From Rugalucina vietnamica (Eukaryota > Mollusca > Bivalvia > Lucinida > Lucinidae): a DNA stretch of 64,000 nt. Below the pieces are notes generated by a model, which saw only the letters and a list, made by a program, of their open reading frames with translations, was not told the DNA's origin and did no database searches. Positions 45,298 through 56,398 of the stretch are shown piece by piece. Position 1 is the first letter of the stretch, and each line of letters starts with the position of its first letter. Made by a program: the position numbers and the translations under genes. The stretch lies in assembly GCA_964017185.1 (NCBI GenBank), contig OZ024872.1, positions 47,082,188-47,146,187 of the forward strand. The letters run 5' to 3'.

Positions 45298-46346
45298 AAC
45301 AAGAGGACCAATGGTCCTATAAACGCTCACCTGATACCTGAGATATATACTAATAAATTTGTTTGACTGCAATGGTAATATGCATGTCTATAACCCCAGG
45401 GCAGGGTCAGAATAACCCCTGGAGTCAATGTCTTCAAATCATGAAAATTCAGTCTATTTGCCAATTTACTGCAAGTTTTGCCCTTCAAATGACATTTTAA
45501 CAATTTTCCCGGCGACCTAAGTTGGACCTTGCCATAAAATAGGTCGAGGTCATCCCAGGGTCATGATTTATACAAATTTTGTAGACCTCCATTCCTTGAT
45601 GCTTCATGCCAAGTTTCAAAATGATAGGCCTCCTGGTTCTGAAGAAAAAGATTTTTTTTAATGTTTGTTATTTATAGCCATGGTGGCCATCTTGGTCATG
45701 TGACCATGACTATTTTTGCAAACTTTCATTCACTCTTCCTGAGGATGCTCCACATAACGTTTGGCTTTGATTGGCCAAGCGGTTTCAGAGAAAAAGATGT
45801 TTGAATATTTTGGTCATATACATGTATATAGCCCCGGGGCAGGGCAGACAACCCCCTGGGCCAAAAATATTTTCATAAACATAAATCTTCTGTCCATTTG
45901 CTCATTCCTAGCAAGTTTTCTGCCATTAAATGACATTTTCTTATTTTTCCCCATTCAAATGCATGGGCGACCTAAGTTGACCTTGCTGTAAAAAAGGTCA
46001 AGGTCATCACAGGGTCATGATTTACATAAACTTTGTAGAGCTCCATTGCCTGATGCTTCATGCCAAGTTTCAAAATCATAGGCCTTCTGGTTCTGGAGAA
46101 GACGATTTTTAAAGGTTTTGCTATTTATAGCCCTGGCGGCCATCTTGGTCATGTGACCTGGACCATTTATATAAACTTTCGTTCCCCTTTCCTAAGGATG
46201 CTCCACATGAAATTTGAATTTGATTGTCCAAGCGGGTTCAGAGAAGATGATTGAAAAGTGTGAACGACAATAAAGACAACGACAGATGACGGAGCATGGG
46301 TATACTATAAGCTCACCTTGTGAGCATAACGGCTCAGGTGAGCTAA
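45298..46346 (+). mobile_element. Family D element, copy 4, full length
   Basis: Left end 'caagaggaccaatggtcc' with 'tataaacgctcacctg'. Right end hairpin GAGCATAACGGCTC then AGGTGAGCTAA. LU copy VIII reads across the site at about 53289-53295 ('actagaataaaaccactgca') with no clear target duplication. Internal modules of about 450 bp are repeated twice. No ORF. The hairpin-plus-CTAA end and lack of a TSD are Helitron-like (inference). Confidence 0.8.
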
Positions 46347-46570
46347 AACATTGCATCAGTTGTCTGCTCTTTAGACAATTGAAGGGACCGTAATAATCCG
46401 TTTGAAATTTAATACTGGGATTCTTATCGTCTCGATGTCAGAACAACCTGCCACAACCGCAATATGAAACAGCAAAACTTTAAAAAGATTTTTTAAAAGT
46501 GCAGTAATCAGATGAAGCTCCCGGCTGGAATTTGATATACTTGAAGCCAGTAAAAACGCAACTTTCAGCA

Positions 46571-47399
46571 TATAACCTATCCAACGATTCTTGGATATTT
46601 CCACAATGTTATTATATAAAATCATAAAATTGTCGTCCCGATATGAAGGCCATATTCGTCTTGTGCTAAATTAGCAAGTGAAGTAAAGCGATCTGCGTTT
46701 GTCGATTAAGGGACACAACTCACACATGGACAAAACAAAAGCAAATGCACCTTATCAATCCAGCTATACGTTAACCTTTATGACTAGCTCTTTTGTGTTC
46801 AAACTTTCGGTCAATGCCAATATTGCTCTAAAGTCTATGAAAACCATTCCGTAGATTGTTTTTTTCAAGTTTTGATCTTATAAAAGGCCATCAAAGTCAG
46901 TACATGAAAACCGGAAGTGAATTCAAGAATGCCATTTTTGAAAATTAAAACTGTCATAAAATGGACCCATATGCTAGAACGTAACATCTCCTGTGTCCAA
47001 ACTATGGAATGATTCTGTTTTATTGAAGTTTCGGTAGATTCTCAAAATCTGTGGTATTTTTTCGAAAATTTGAACATTTGGAAATTAATCTTGGTCGTTC
47101 CATCAGGTGGAATTGTCAGTATTACACCATTTTTTTTTGTTGCTGGTATTCGGCCGCATACTTCCGCATTGAAATTGGGTTGCTATGCAAGGTTGAATGG
47201 GTTTAAAATCAAATTTTAATGATTTTGTCATTTTTCACCCAAAAATCAACCAGAAGTGCTAAATTGAGTTCAGTTTTCGCTGAACGATTCTCGGGCGAGG
47301 GGCAAGCTGACTTCGCTATAAACAAAGCGCACAAGGTGTCCCTGAAAGATAGAAATAACCTGTATATCAGTTGCGTTTTTAATGGTTTTAAGTATATTT
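46571..47399. other. No gene recognised
   Basis: AT-rich DNA with no motif-bearing frame. The 80-codon plus frame at 47219-47461 has no recognised similarity. Confidence 0.45.
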
Positions 47400-48623
47400 T
47401 CGCCAGTACAACATTACTTTATTATGAGGGTGGCCAGATGGGATTTTGTCCCCAGAAGTGACAAAAAAGTGGGTTACTTATGCCTTCAGGCAAAGCTCAT
47501 AAATAATTGACCGACCACCTGTGAGCGTGAAAGGTAGGTCTAGGACAAATACTATACAAAATTCACACTCGCATAGGTAACTTTGATGACGTAAAATCTT
47601 ACAAAGTCAGTGGACCGTGAAATTTAGGTCATGGGACTGGGTCAAGGTGCTTGAGGTATGTCAAGGAGAATTACTATGCAAGGTTTCCCACCCACAGGTA
47701 CCACAGATACCAAAAGCCGAACTACGTGAAAATTCAAAATTTCGACGTAAAAAGTTACAAAGTCAGTGGACCGTGAAATATACATATGTACGCCAATGGC
47801 ATATGTTCAAGGTGCAAGCTTAAAGGACTTGTCAATGACAATTTATATGCAAGGTTTGACACTCGTAACTATCATACGTGCCGTGTCGTATTAATTATAT
47901 TGTATGTGCTGAGAAAACTTAACTCTGATGTAACAATTTCAATGTAAATGGACAGTGAAATATAGTTCAAGGGCACTGGATCAAGGCAGACGGAAATTTG
48001 GACTCCTATATCGCACCTTGCTTATAGCAATAAAGATAATGTATCCTGTTGCTTCTATGTGCAAACTCCTGATGTGGCATCTTGTTTTTCAGGTGAGGTT
48101 CTTTGAAATTTTCATCCAATTAATTGTCTCCTATTTGGCTTGGAGGGTATCTGAGACCCTTAATCAATATTCATTTCTTCACATAACCGTTTTCAGAAAT
48201 ATCATGATAATGGCACAAGTAAAAATGAATAATCAGAGATGTACTAATATGGCACTGACGAAATTACTTTCAATACCACTTGGGGTATTATGGGTATAAC
48301 GCAAGTCAGATGATGAACACAGAACACTAAAAGTAAGGACAGAATGCCCAGGAATTGATATGATAAGATTTGAAATACCAAATAATTTACAGATTATGTT
48401 TAGCTGAAACCAGCATGAAATTTGAATGCAGTTATGAAGACATATAAACAGTGTTCATTTATTTGAGTTTGTGCATCCCTGACTAATTCAGTATAAATAA
48501 TAGCATTCCCCCGTTTCTTATTAAACAAACAAGAAGTAAGCAGCGAGTTAACGGAATTTATATAATTTTGAAATTCCAATCAGTGACATCTTCCATAAAT
48601 ACTAATAGTATTATTCGACTGAC

Positions 48624-48675
<52 letters not shown>

Positions 48676-49144
48676 CATTTTTCAAAGCGAAAATTTCTGA
48701 GCCATGATCATGGTTCAGAAATGTTCGCTCTGAAAAATGAAAAAAAAATATGGCAGTCGAATAATACTATTTTAGCAGACTGGCAAGTTTATTTTATTAG
48801 ACATACCGGGCCTGTCTGAAGGTTTTCAGTTAAGTAGTATTCCAATTTCACCTAATTTATGCAGATAAAAACTTGTATGGCTTCTGAGCTTGAGACGTCC
48901 ATTAAAAGTTAATATTAGGTAAATGCGCTTGCGACAGACGAAGTCATAAATATATTGACAACATTTAAGTCACAAATTGATGCACTAAATAGCCTTAAAC
49001 GGTTATGATCCAAAGTAGTGTTTTGGAGTGGCATTATTGCCAGACAAATGAGCAATTTGTTCAGTCATTATTGTCACAGAAATAATCACAAATACAACAA
49101 GGTTCAAAGAATTATATTTCCTTACTTGATGTTTACTGACATAT
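47400..49144 (+). repeat. LU repeat unit, copy VII
   Basis: 47400-48480 matches 53485-54475 ('gtggccagatgggattttgt', 'caaggtttcccacccacagg', 'ggcaccttgtttt' type modules), and 48556-49140 matches 56399-56900. The tandem array at 54476-56398 is absent here, so this copy is the empty site for it. Confidence 0.75.
48604..48771. repeat. Spacer-less inverted duplication with a 49-nt T run
   Basis: Left arm 48604-48707 and right arm 48708-48771 are reverse complements centred on CCATGATCATGG (aatagtattattcgactg pairs with cagtcgaataatactatt; catttttcaaagcgaa pairs with ttcgctctgaaaaatg). The left arm carries T49 (48627-48675) where the right arm has only A9. The paralog near 56455-56510 has the right arm alone, so the left arm was added. 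Confidence 0.9.
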
Positions 49145-49364
49145 GAGCCGCCTCATGAGAAACCCAACAATGTGGTTTCCGAACAGGCCCGACACGAACG
49201 AGCTGTACAAGCACAGAAGCTGGCTAGAAGCTGGAAATTTTGGATTTAAAAGTATAGGAATTGTACTATCCGTGTAGCGATCATCACTTGTACCGTTACT
49301 GCGAAGTTGATCTGCGCCTCTCTTTTCGCATATGCAAAATGTTAGTTTTCTCATGACGCTGCTC
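49145..49364. mobile_element. MITE family A, copy 4
   Basis: GAGCCGCCTCATGAGAAACC ... GACGCTGCTC. It is in the opposite orientation to copies 2, 3, 5, 6 and 7. Inserted in 'gacatat|tgttaatg' with an ATAT duplication. The paralogs near 53219 and 45226 read 'gacatattctg' unbroken. Confidence 0.8.
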
Positions 49365-49550
49365 ATATTGTTAATGAAAAATGGGCACACTGGCGTGAAA
49401 TGTTAATGGTTTGCTTAAAGAAGCACTAAAGCTTTTTCATCCAAAAAGACAGTGGTCTTCACCACAGATACATGTAAGTAGGAGTGTATATAATCAGGTG
49501 CAATTTCGAGGTTGTTTCAATAAGTAACATTCAGCAAAAAAATATATAAT

Positions 49551-51892
49551 AAAATAAGAGCTGTCGCAGGAAAGCACGCTCGACTGCTTCTGGCCGTTGT
49601 CAAACAATAAGACAAACTCGATTTGTAACCCATGGCATCATGCTCATACATCTTTTTGCCTTGATTCTATAAGGCAAAAATCACTGTACCATGAAATTAG
49701 GTGACAGTGAACGCTGACTCATATTGTGAAAGAAGTATAATAATCTACCAACTTAGTGCCGGGATGCAAGGCAAAATCACTGATAGTGAAAATAGGTCAC
49801 AGTGACCTAGGATTACTTAAGGGCCAAAGGTCTGGTCATACGAAAACAAACTGTGAAAGTATTTTTACATACCATTTGAGTTCCGGGACATATGGCAAAA
49901 TCAACGAACCATGAAATTAGGTCACAGAGACCTATAAGTACTTTAGGGTCAAAGGTTTTATTTCATACGCAAACATACAGTCCATATACCACATATAGTT
50001 CATATACCAATTGAGTGCCGAGATGTAAGGCAAAATCACTGAACCATTAAATTAGGTCACAGTGACCTACGACTACTTTAGAGTCAAAGGTCTTGTCATA
50101 CGCAAACATACTATGCAAGAAGTATGTTCATATACCAAATGAGTGTCAAGATTTAAGGCAAAATCACTGAGCCGTGAAATAAGGTCACAATAGCATATAA
50201 TTATATTGGGGGCAAAGGTCTGGTCATACTCTCTCATAATCTGAAAGAGTGAAAATATACTGAGTGTCAAGATATAAGGCAAAGTCACTGAACCATGAAA
50301 ATTAAGTCACAGTGACCTATAAGTATATTGGGGTCAAAGGTCTGGTCATACTCACTCATAATCTAAAAGAAGTACGAAAACATTCTAATTGAGTGTCAAG
50401 ACATAAGGCAAAATCATTGGACCATGGAAATTAGGACAGCCCACCCTTAGCATCATAACACACAAGTCAGTGTCACAAAGTTAAAAAATGAATGACCAAC
50501 CAACTTCCTAAATTATTTCTATTTAGACATAAGAAAAACAATATTTCAGGGAATTCTAGATTTTGACCTCTAACCTCACCCCCTGTCTCCGACCCAGTGG
50601 TCCGATGTCATAGAACCTAAAGTTTATGAAGTATGAATGCTTTATGATAAGTTGCTGTCAAGATATGGACTCTTGTCTGTTGCTTGGCCCACCGGGGTCC
50701 AAATGGTGTTTTTCTTTTGCTCCGGAGTTAGTAGGTTATCCGTGCCAAGGGATCTCCATCGTCGGGCAGCTTACTCAGTCTGTGAGTCCTGGGTTTTGAT
50801 TCATCAGGATGTTTATCTTGATTTATTTGTTTGTTCTTGATGATTCATTGACTAGTTAGAGATTCACTTCGAGGACCGAAGAACTAACTAAATGTTATGA
50901 ACCACTGCAGAAGCTGAGGGTGAGGTTAGGCGCCTGTAAAACCGGTTTAAGCCCGCCAGTAACTTTGGGTTACTGATCGTTCCAAGGCGATACTTCTGTG
51001 GTGGTTCTTTTTGTTTTATGTCTTGGTGTTTAAAATTTTTGTACTGTTGGCGCCTTATGTGTTTTCATAGTTTTAGTTAAGTTAAGGTAACTGAGTGGCC
51101 ACCTATTGGGAAAATAGCTGCTCATTCGGCGTACGATATGTTTCATGGTATAAGTACCTGATTGTTAGTTTGGTTTTTTCCCACCTCGGTTTTTAGAGTG
51201 GGAATCTTTTTCTGATTGCGCCTTTTCCTGATCTTTGCCTACTTGTACCTTCTTAAATTTTTTAAAAGATACACAGCAGTACATCCATTTTACAGTGTTC
51301 TACTTTTTAATCTCTACCCCACAGGCATGGACCCAGGGATCCAATGCCATGAAATGAAACGCAACCCTACAGGGTACCAATATCCCAACTATGAATGTTT
51401 TCTAGTACTTGGTTGTCAATATACTAGACTTCTAAGATACTATACCACAGAAAAGCCATTGTTAATAGTGTTCTAAATTTTAACCTCTAGCCAAATTACT
51501 CACTGGCATGGATCCAGAGATCCGATGCTATAGAATGAAAGCCAGCCCTACATGGTATCTATGGCCCAAGTATCAATGCTTTCTGGTGAGTGGTTGTCAA
51601 GATATGGACTTCTAGAAAAATATAGCACATAAAAACTCTTTTTGAAGGTGTTCTAGATTTTAACCTCTAGCCCCATCCCCTGGCCAGGACCCAGGGACCC
51701 GATGCCATGGAATAAAAGCTAACCCTACAGGGTATCTATGGTCCAAGTATGAAGACTTTCTGATGAGTTGTTATCAAGATATGGACTTCTAAAAAACTAT
51801 AACGCAAGTGTGTAACGCGCACGGGGACGGGCACGCGCATGACCGAGGTGACTACAATAGCTCTATGCACTTCGTGTAGTCGAGCTAAAAGA
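49551..51892 (+). mobile_element. Family E element, copy 2, with two tandem cores and nested retroelement
   Basis: Ends match family E copy 1 (AATAAAATAAGAGCTGTC; hairpin cacttcgtg then TCGAGCTAA). The first core (49670-50440) has units of about 115-140 bp with 'gcaaaatcactgaaccatga' and AGGTCACAGTGACCT-type sites. The second core (50560-51780) has units of about 180 bp with 'ttttgacctctaacctc'-like and 'ggacccagggatccgatgcc' text. Retroelement B copy 5 interrupts the second core. LU copy VI near 42450 gives the approximate empty site. Confidence 0.75.
50668..51251 (+). mobile_element. Retroelement family B, copy 5
   Basis: Begins inside the 3' region ('actcttgtctgttgcttgg') and ends 'tgcctacttgtacct'. 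The family E phrase 'gtcaagatatggact' is cut here and its partner phrase resumes after 51251. Confidence 0.8.
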
Positions 51893-52260
51893 TACAGAGA
51901 ACAACACACTTTGCTGCAAATAGCATAGCTAAATTTCAAATCAAATCAAGGATAACCTGGATATATTTAAACCAATACAGTAGTACAGAAGAAGTACAAC
52001 CTTAGAATGGTCAATTATGTAACTTGGAGGGGGGGGGGGTGGTGGGGGGCTTAAACCGGTGTATCCAACCTCACCCTCAGAAGAATATTTTAACCAGATC
52101 GGAGCAGGCCGAAAACCAGAAACTGAAAACAAAACAGCTGGTCAAATTAAATAACATTTTACCAGTAAATTGGCAATGCATTTCTAAACTGGCTAATGCC
52201 AATGTTAATTCTAATGCCCGAATTCTGATTTAATGCTAATGACACTGCATTACTTAGCCA
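51893..52260. other. Spacer with an 11-nt G run
   Basis: G-rich patch 'ggaggg...tggtggggggc' at 52026-52050 with quadruplex-forming potential on the plus strand; otherwise no gene. 'gcaaatagcatagctaaatt' at about 51916 matches 42478, so LU sequence begins here. Confidence 0.5.
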
Positions 52261-54475
52261 ACTATTGCTGCACATTACTACTATCGAATCAAGTTGTCTG
52301 CAGAGATGGTAATCAGACGGATAGTAATAACGCGTATGAAATCAAATCTTCTAGAGGTCAAAATGTCAGGTTTTGTCAACGAAACTTAACTAAAAGTGCA
52401 ACAATAGATGAACCTTTAGAGAGCTGACTTTTGCAATGTTTTGCTTGTGGTGTTTGCTTTAAAATAAATGTCATCAGGAAACATGTCCATGAAATGTATA
52501 TCCCCTTGAACCCCACTTTCATAAAGTGGGGTTTGCAGGGGTATATCTATTTTTCTTATTCTTGCTCTAAAACATAGAAAAATATCGAAAAATTTCGATT
52601 GAAAGTTTTCATTTTTTACAACTTTTAAAAATCTCTTTATATTACACGGGCATGTTTTCGTAATGGTGTTGTTTTGTTGTTACTGAACGTCATAGGAAAC
52701 TTAAATCCGATTCTGCGACATAATTCATTAATAATACAGTAGCTGGGACAGCAAATTAGATACTGAACAGTGTTTTGTATGAAACAACATGAGACGACAA
52801 AAACATCCCAGTATCAGTCACATAACGCTTCTGTTTGTATTTTTGCATTCTGACAAGCTTACCTAATTAAACCTACTGAGCCTGCTTTATAAATTATTTA
52901 ACAATAAAATGTTCCAGACATCCAATTTTATAACATTCATGCAGATAAGAATTTGTATGGCTGCTAAGATCAAGATGTCCATCTAAAGCCAATATACGGT
53001 AAATGTAATTGCAACAGACTTATGGTTACACTTTTGACCCGTACGTAATGCCAGCATTTAAACAACCAAGATGTGCATGTAATGGTTACGTTTAAAAATG
53101 CTGTAGAAGTGGCGTTATTGCCAGACAATTGAGCAATTTTGTCAGTCACTATTGTCACAGAAATAATCGTTATGACAGAAATGCTCAAAGAATTATGTTT
53201 CCTTACTTGATGTTTACCGACATATTCTGAAATATGGAAATTCATGTGAAAAGTCGTGGCTGCAAACAGCAGAGCCGCTATGTCAGTTAACAATACTAGA
53301 ATAAAACCACTGCATCAGTTGTCTGCTTTTCAGACAATTGAAGGGACCGTAATAATCCGTTTGAAATTTAATACCGGGATTCTTATCGTCTCGATGTCAG
53401 AACAACCTGCCACAACCGCAATATATAACAGCAAAACTTTTTATAAAAGTGCAGTAATCAGATGAAGCTCCCTGGAATTTGATATTTTCACCAGTACAAC
53501 ATTAAGGGTGGCCAGATGGGATTTTGTCCCCAGCTCATTCCAGCCTTCACAGAAAAGTGGGTTACTTATGCCTTCAGGCAAAACACCTGTGAGCATGAAG
53601 CGTTTGTCAAGGACAGATACTATACAAATTTCACACTCGCATAGGTGCAGAGAAAACCAAACTTTGATGACGTAAAAATTTACAAAGTCACTGGACCATG
53701 AAATTTAGGTCATGGAACTGGGTCAATGTGCTTGAATGGTATGTCAAGGAGAATTACTATGCAAGGTTTCCCACCCACAGGTACACAGATACCAAAAGCC
53801 GAACTTCTATGTGAAAATTCAAAACCTCGACGTGAAATATAGGTCAATGGCACATGGTCAAGGTCCATGCTTAAAGGACTTGTCAAGGAAAATTTATTTG
53901 CAAGGTTGGTCACTCGTAACTATCATACGCGCCGTGTCGTATTAATAATATTGTATGTGCTGAGAAAACTTAACTCTGATGTAACAATTTCAAAGTCAAT
54001 GGACTGAAATATAGGTCAAGGGCACCGGATCAAGGCGGACGGAAATTTGGACTCCAATATCGCACCGTGCTTATAGAGATACTATATCCTGTTGATTCTT
54101 TTTGCATATTCAATAACTCGTAATGTGGCACCTTGTTCTTTTTATCTGGTGAGCTTCTGTGAAATTTTCATCCAATTGTCTCCAATTTGGCTTAGAGGGG
54201 ATCTGAGAACCTTAATCAATATTCACATTAACCGTTTTCAGAAATAACATTATAATGGCATAAGTGAAAAAGAATAATTAGAGATGCACTAATATGGCAT
54301 TGACGAAATTACTTTCAATACCACTGGGGATATTATGTGTAGAACGCAAGTCAGATGATGAACACAGAACACTATGTAAGGACACAAGGCCTAGAAATTG
54401 ATACGATCAGGTTTAATATCCCAAATAATTTACAGACTGTGTTTAGCTGAAACCGAATTTATCTAATTTTAAAAA
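52261..54475 (+). repeat. LU repeat unit, copy VIII (least invaded)
   Basis: Collinear with 42507-46570 and then 47400-48480. It lacks the TIR element, MITE A3/B4 and family D element present in copy VI, and so serves as reference. It carries its own insertion, family C copy 5 (52472-52664). No ORF is conserved with copy VI. Confidence 0.8.
52472..52664 (+). mobile_element. Hairpin MITE family C, copy 5 (hairpin lost)
   Basis: Ends 'atcaggaaacatgtccatg' and 'gggcatgttttcgtaat' are kept, as is 'accccactttcataaag'. The central palindrome is cleanly absent: 'ctctaaaacatag' passes straight into 'aaaaatatcg'. Confidence 0.75.
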
Positions 54476-56398
54476 CTAGTAAATTTTACCCGTCTCGACG
54501 TAGCAGTAAGATGATTGCGGCGATGAAGACAAATAAGACACACACATACACACACACACAATCTCAAATAAGACATACACAGATCGGCCCATGGGAGAAG
54601 TAGGGGAACAAACAGAAAAAACATTAATTTGACCTTATACCTCGATGACCTTTTTGACCTCAATGACCTTGACCTTTGACCTAATTGGACCCATAAATCT
54701 TAATCAGGGATCAACTTGTATACACTCACCAAGTTTCATACAAATCAGACCAAGGACTGCCGAGATACAGAAATTTGACCTTTGACCTCGATGACCTTGA
54801 CCTTTAAAAATGAACCCTCGAGCTTTTGACCTCGATGACATTGACCTTTGACCCAATTGGACCCATAAATCTTAATCAGGGATCAACCTGTATACACCCA
54901 CCAAGTTTCATCCAAATCGGACCAAGAACTACCGAGATACAGAAATTTGACCTTTGACCTCGATGACCTTGACCTTTAAAAAATGAACCTTGAGCTAATA
55001 TCCGGGGCCGCCCTCCACATTACCACCAAGGACCTGGGAGAAGTAGGGGAACAAACAGAAAAAAACAAACATAAATTTGACCTTTGACCTCGATGACCTT
55101 TGACCCAATTGGACCCATAAATCTTAATCAGGGATCAACCTGTATACACTCACCACGTTTCGTGCAAATCAGACCAAGGACTGCCGAGATACAGAAATTT
55201 GACCTTTGACCTCGATGACCTTGACCTTTAAAAAATGAACCCCTCGAGCTCATATTCGGGGCTGCCCTTAACCTTCCCACCAAGTTTGGAGAAGATCGGC
55301 TCAAGGACCTGGGAGAAGTAGGGGAACAAAGAGAGAAAGAAATGACCAACAGAAAAAAACATACATTTGACCTTTGACCTCGATGACCTTTGACCTAATT
55401 GGACCCATAAATCTTAATCAGGGATCAACCTGTATACACTCACCAAGTTTCATGCAAATCGGACCAAGGACTGCCGAGGTACAGAAGTTTGACCTTTGAC
55501 CTCGATGACCTTGACCTTTAAAAAATGAACCCCTCGAGCTAATATATGGGGCTGCCCTCAACCTTCCCACCAAGTTTGGTGAAGATCGGCTCAAGGACTG
55601 TCGAGATACAGAAATTTGACCTTTGACCTCGATGACCTTGACCTTTAAAAAAATGAACCCCTCGAGCTAATATCTGGGGCCGCCCTCCACCTTCCCACCA
55701 AGTTTGGTGAAGTTCGGCCCAAGGACCTGGGAGAAGTAGGGGAACACAACAAAAAAAAAAGCAAACATAAATTTGACCTTTGACCTTGATACTGGCTGAC
55801 CTTTGACCCAATTGGAACTATAAATCTTAATCAGGGATCAACCTGTACACACTCACCAAGTTTCATGCAAATCGGACCAAGGACTGCCGAGATACAGAAA
55901 CTCGACCTTTGACCTCGATGACCTTGACCTTTTAAAAATGATACCCTTGAGCTAATATCCGGGGCCGCCCTTTGACCTTGATACTCGCTGACCTTTGACC
56001 CAATTGGAACTATAAATCTTAATCAGGGATCAACCTGTACACACCAAGTTTCATGCAAATCGGACCAAGGACTGCCGAGATACAGAAACTCGACCTTTGA
56101 CCTCGATGACCTTGACCTTTTAAAAATGATACCTTCGAGCTAATATCCGGGGCCGCCCTCAACCTTCCCACCAAGTTTGGTGAAGATCGGCCCAAGGACC
56201 TGGGAGAAGTAGGGGAGCAAACAGAAAAAAAACATAAATTTGACCTTTGACCTCGATGACCTTGACCTTTCAAAAAATGAACCTCTCAAGCTAATATCGG
56301 GGCCCGCCCTCCACCTTCCCTCCAAGTTTGGTGAATATCGGCCCAAGGACCTTGGAGGAGTAGGGGAACAAACAAACAGACAAACGTTGCTCAAATTA
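54476..56398. repeat. DR1-rich tandem array (about 1.9 kb)
   Basis: Units of about 120-290 bp alternate 'ttgacctttgacctcgatga', 'ccttgacctttaaaaaatga', 'attggacccataaatctt', 'aagtttcatgcaaatcgga', 'gactgccgagatacagaaa' and 'gggagaagtaggggaacaaa'. TGACCTTTGACCT occurs perfectly at least ten times (first at 54670-54682). The array is absent from LU copy VII at 48556-48575, so it was inserted as a block. Open frames in it are repeats of the unit, not genes. A (CA)n run lies at 54538-54560. Confidence 0.85.

Larger units (their letters stand above)
41432..46570 (+). repeat. LU repeat unit, copy VI (heavily invaded)
   Basis: The backbone (41432-41690, 42250-42777, 44089-44390, 45036-45297, 46347-46570) is collinear with 52261-53480. 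Inserted are the TIR element 42778-44088, MITE A3 carrying retroelement B4, and the full-length family D element. The 45-bp phrase 'tgtgagacacaggtcagatg...cgaatcattta' is directly repeated at about 41649 and 42048, bracketing extra sequence. Confidence 0.75.
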
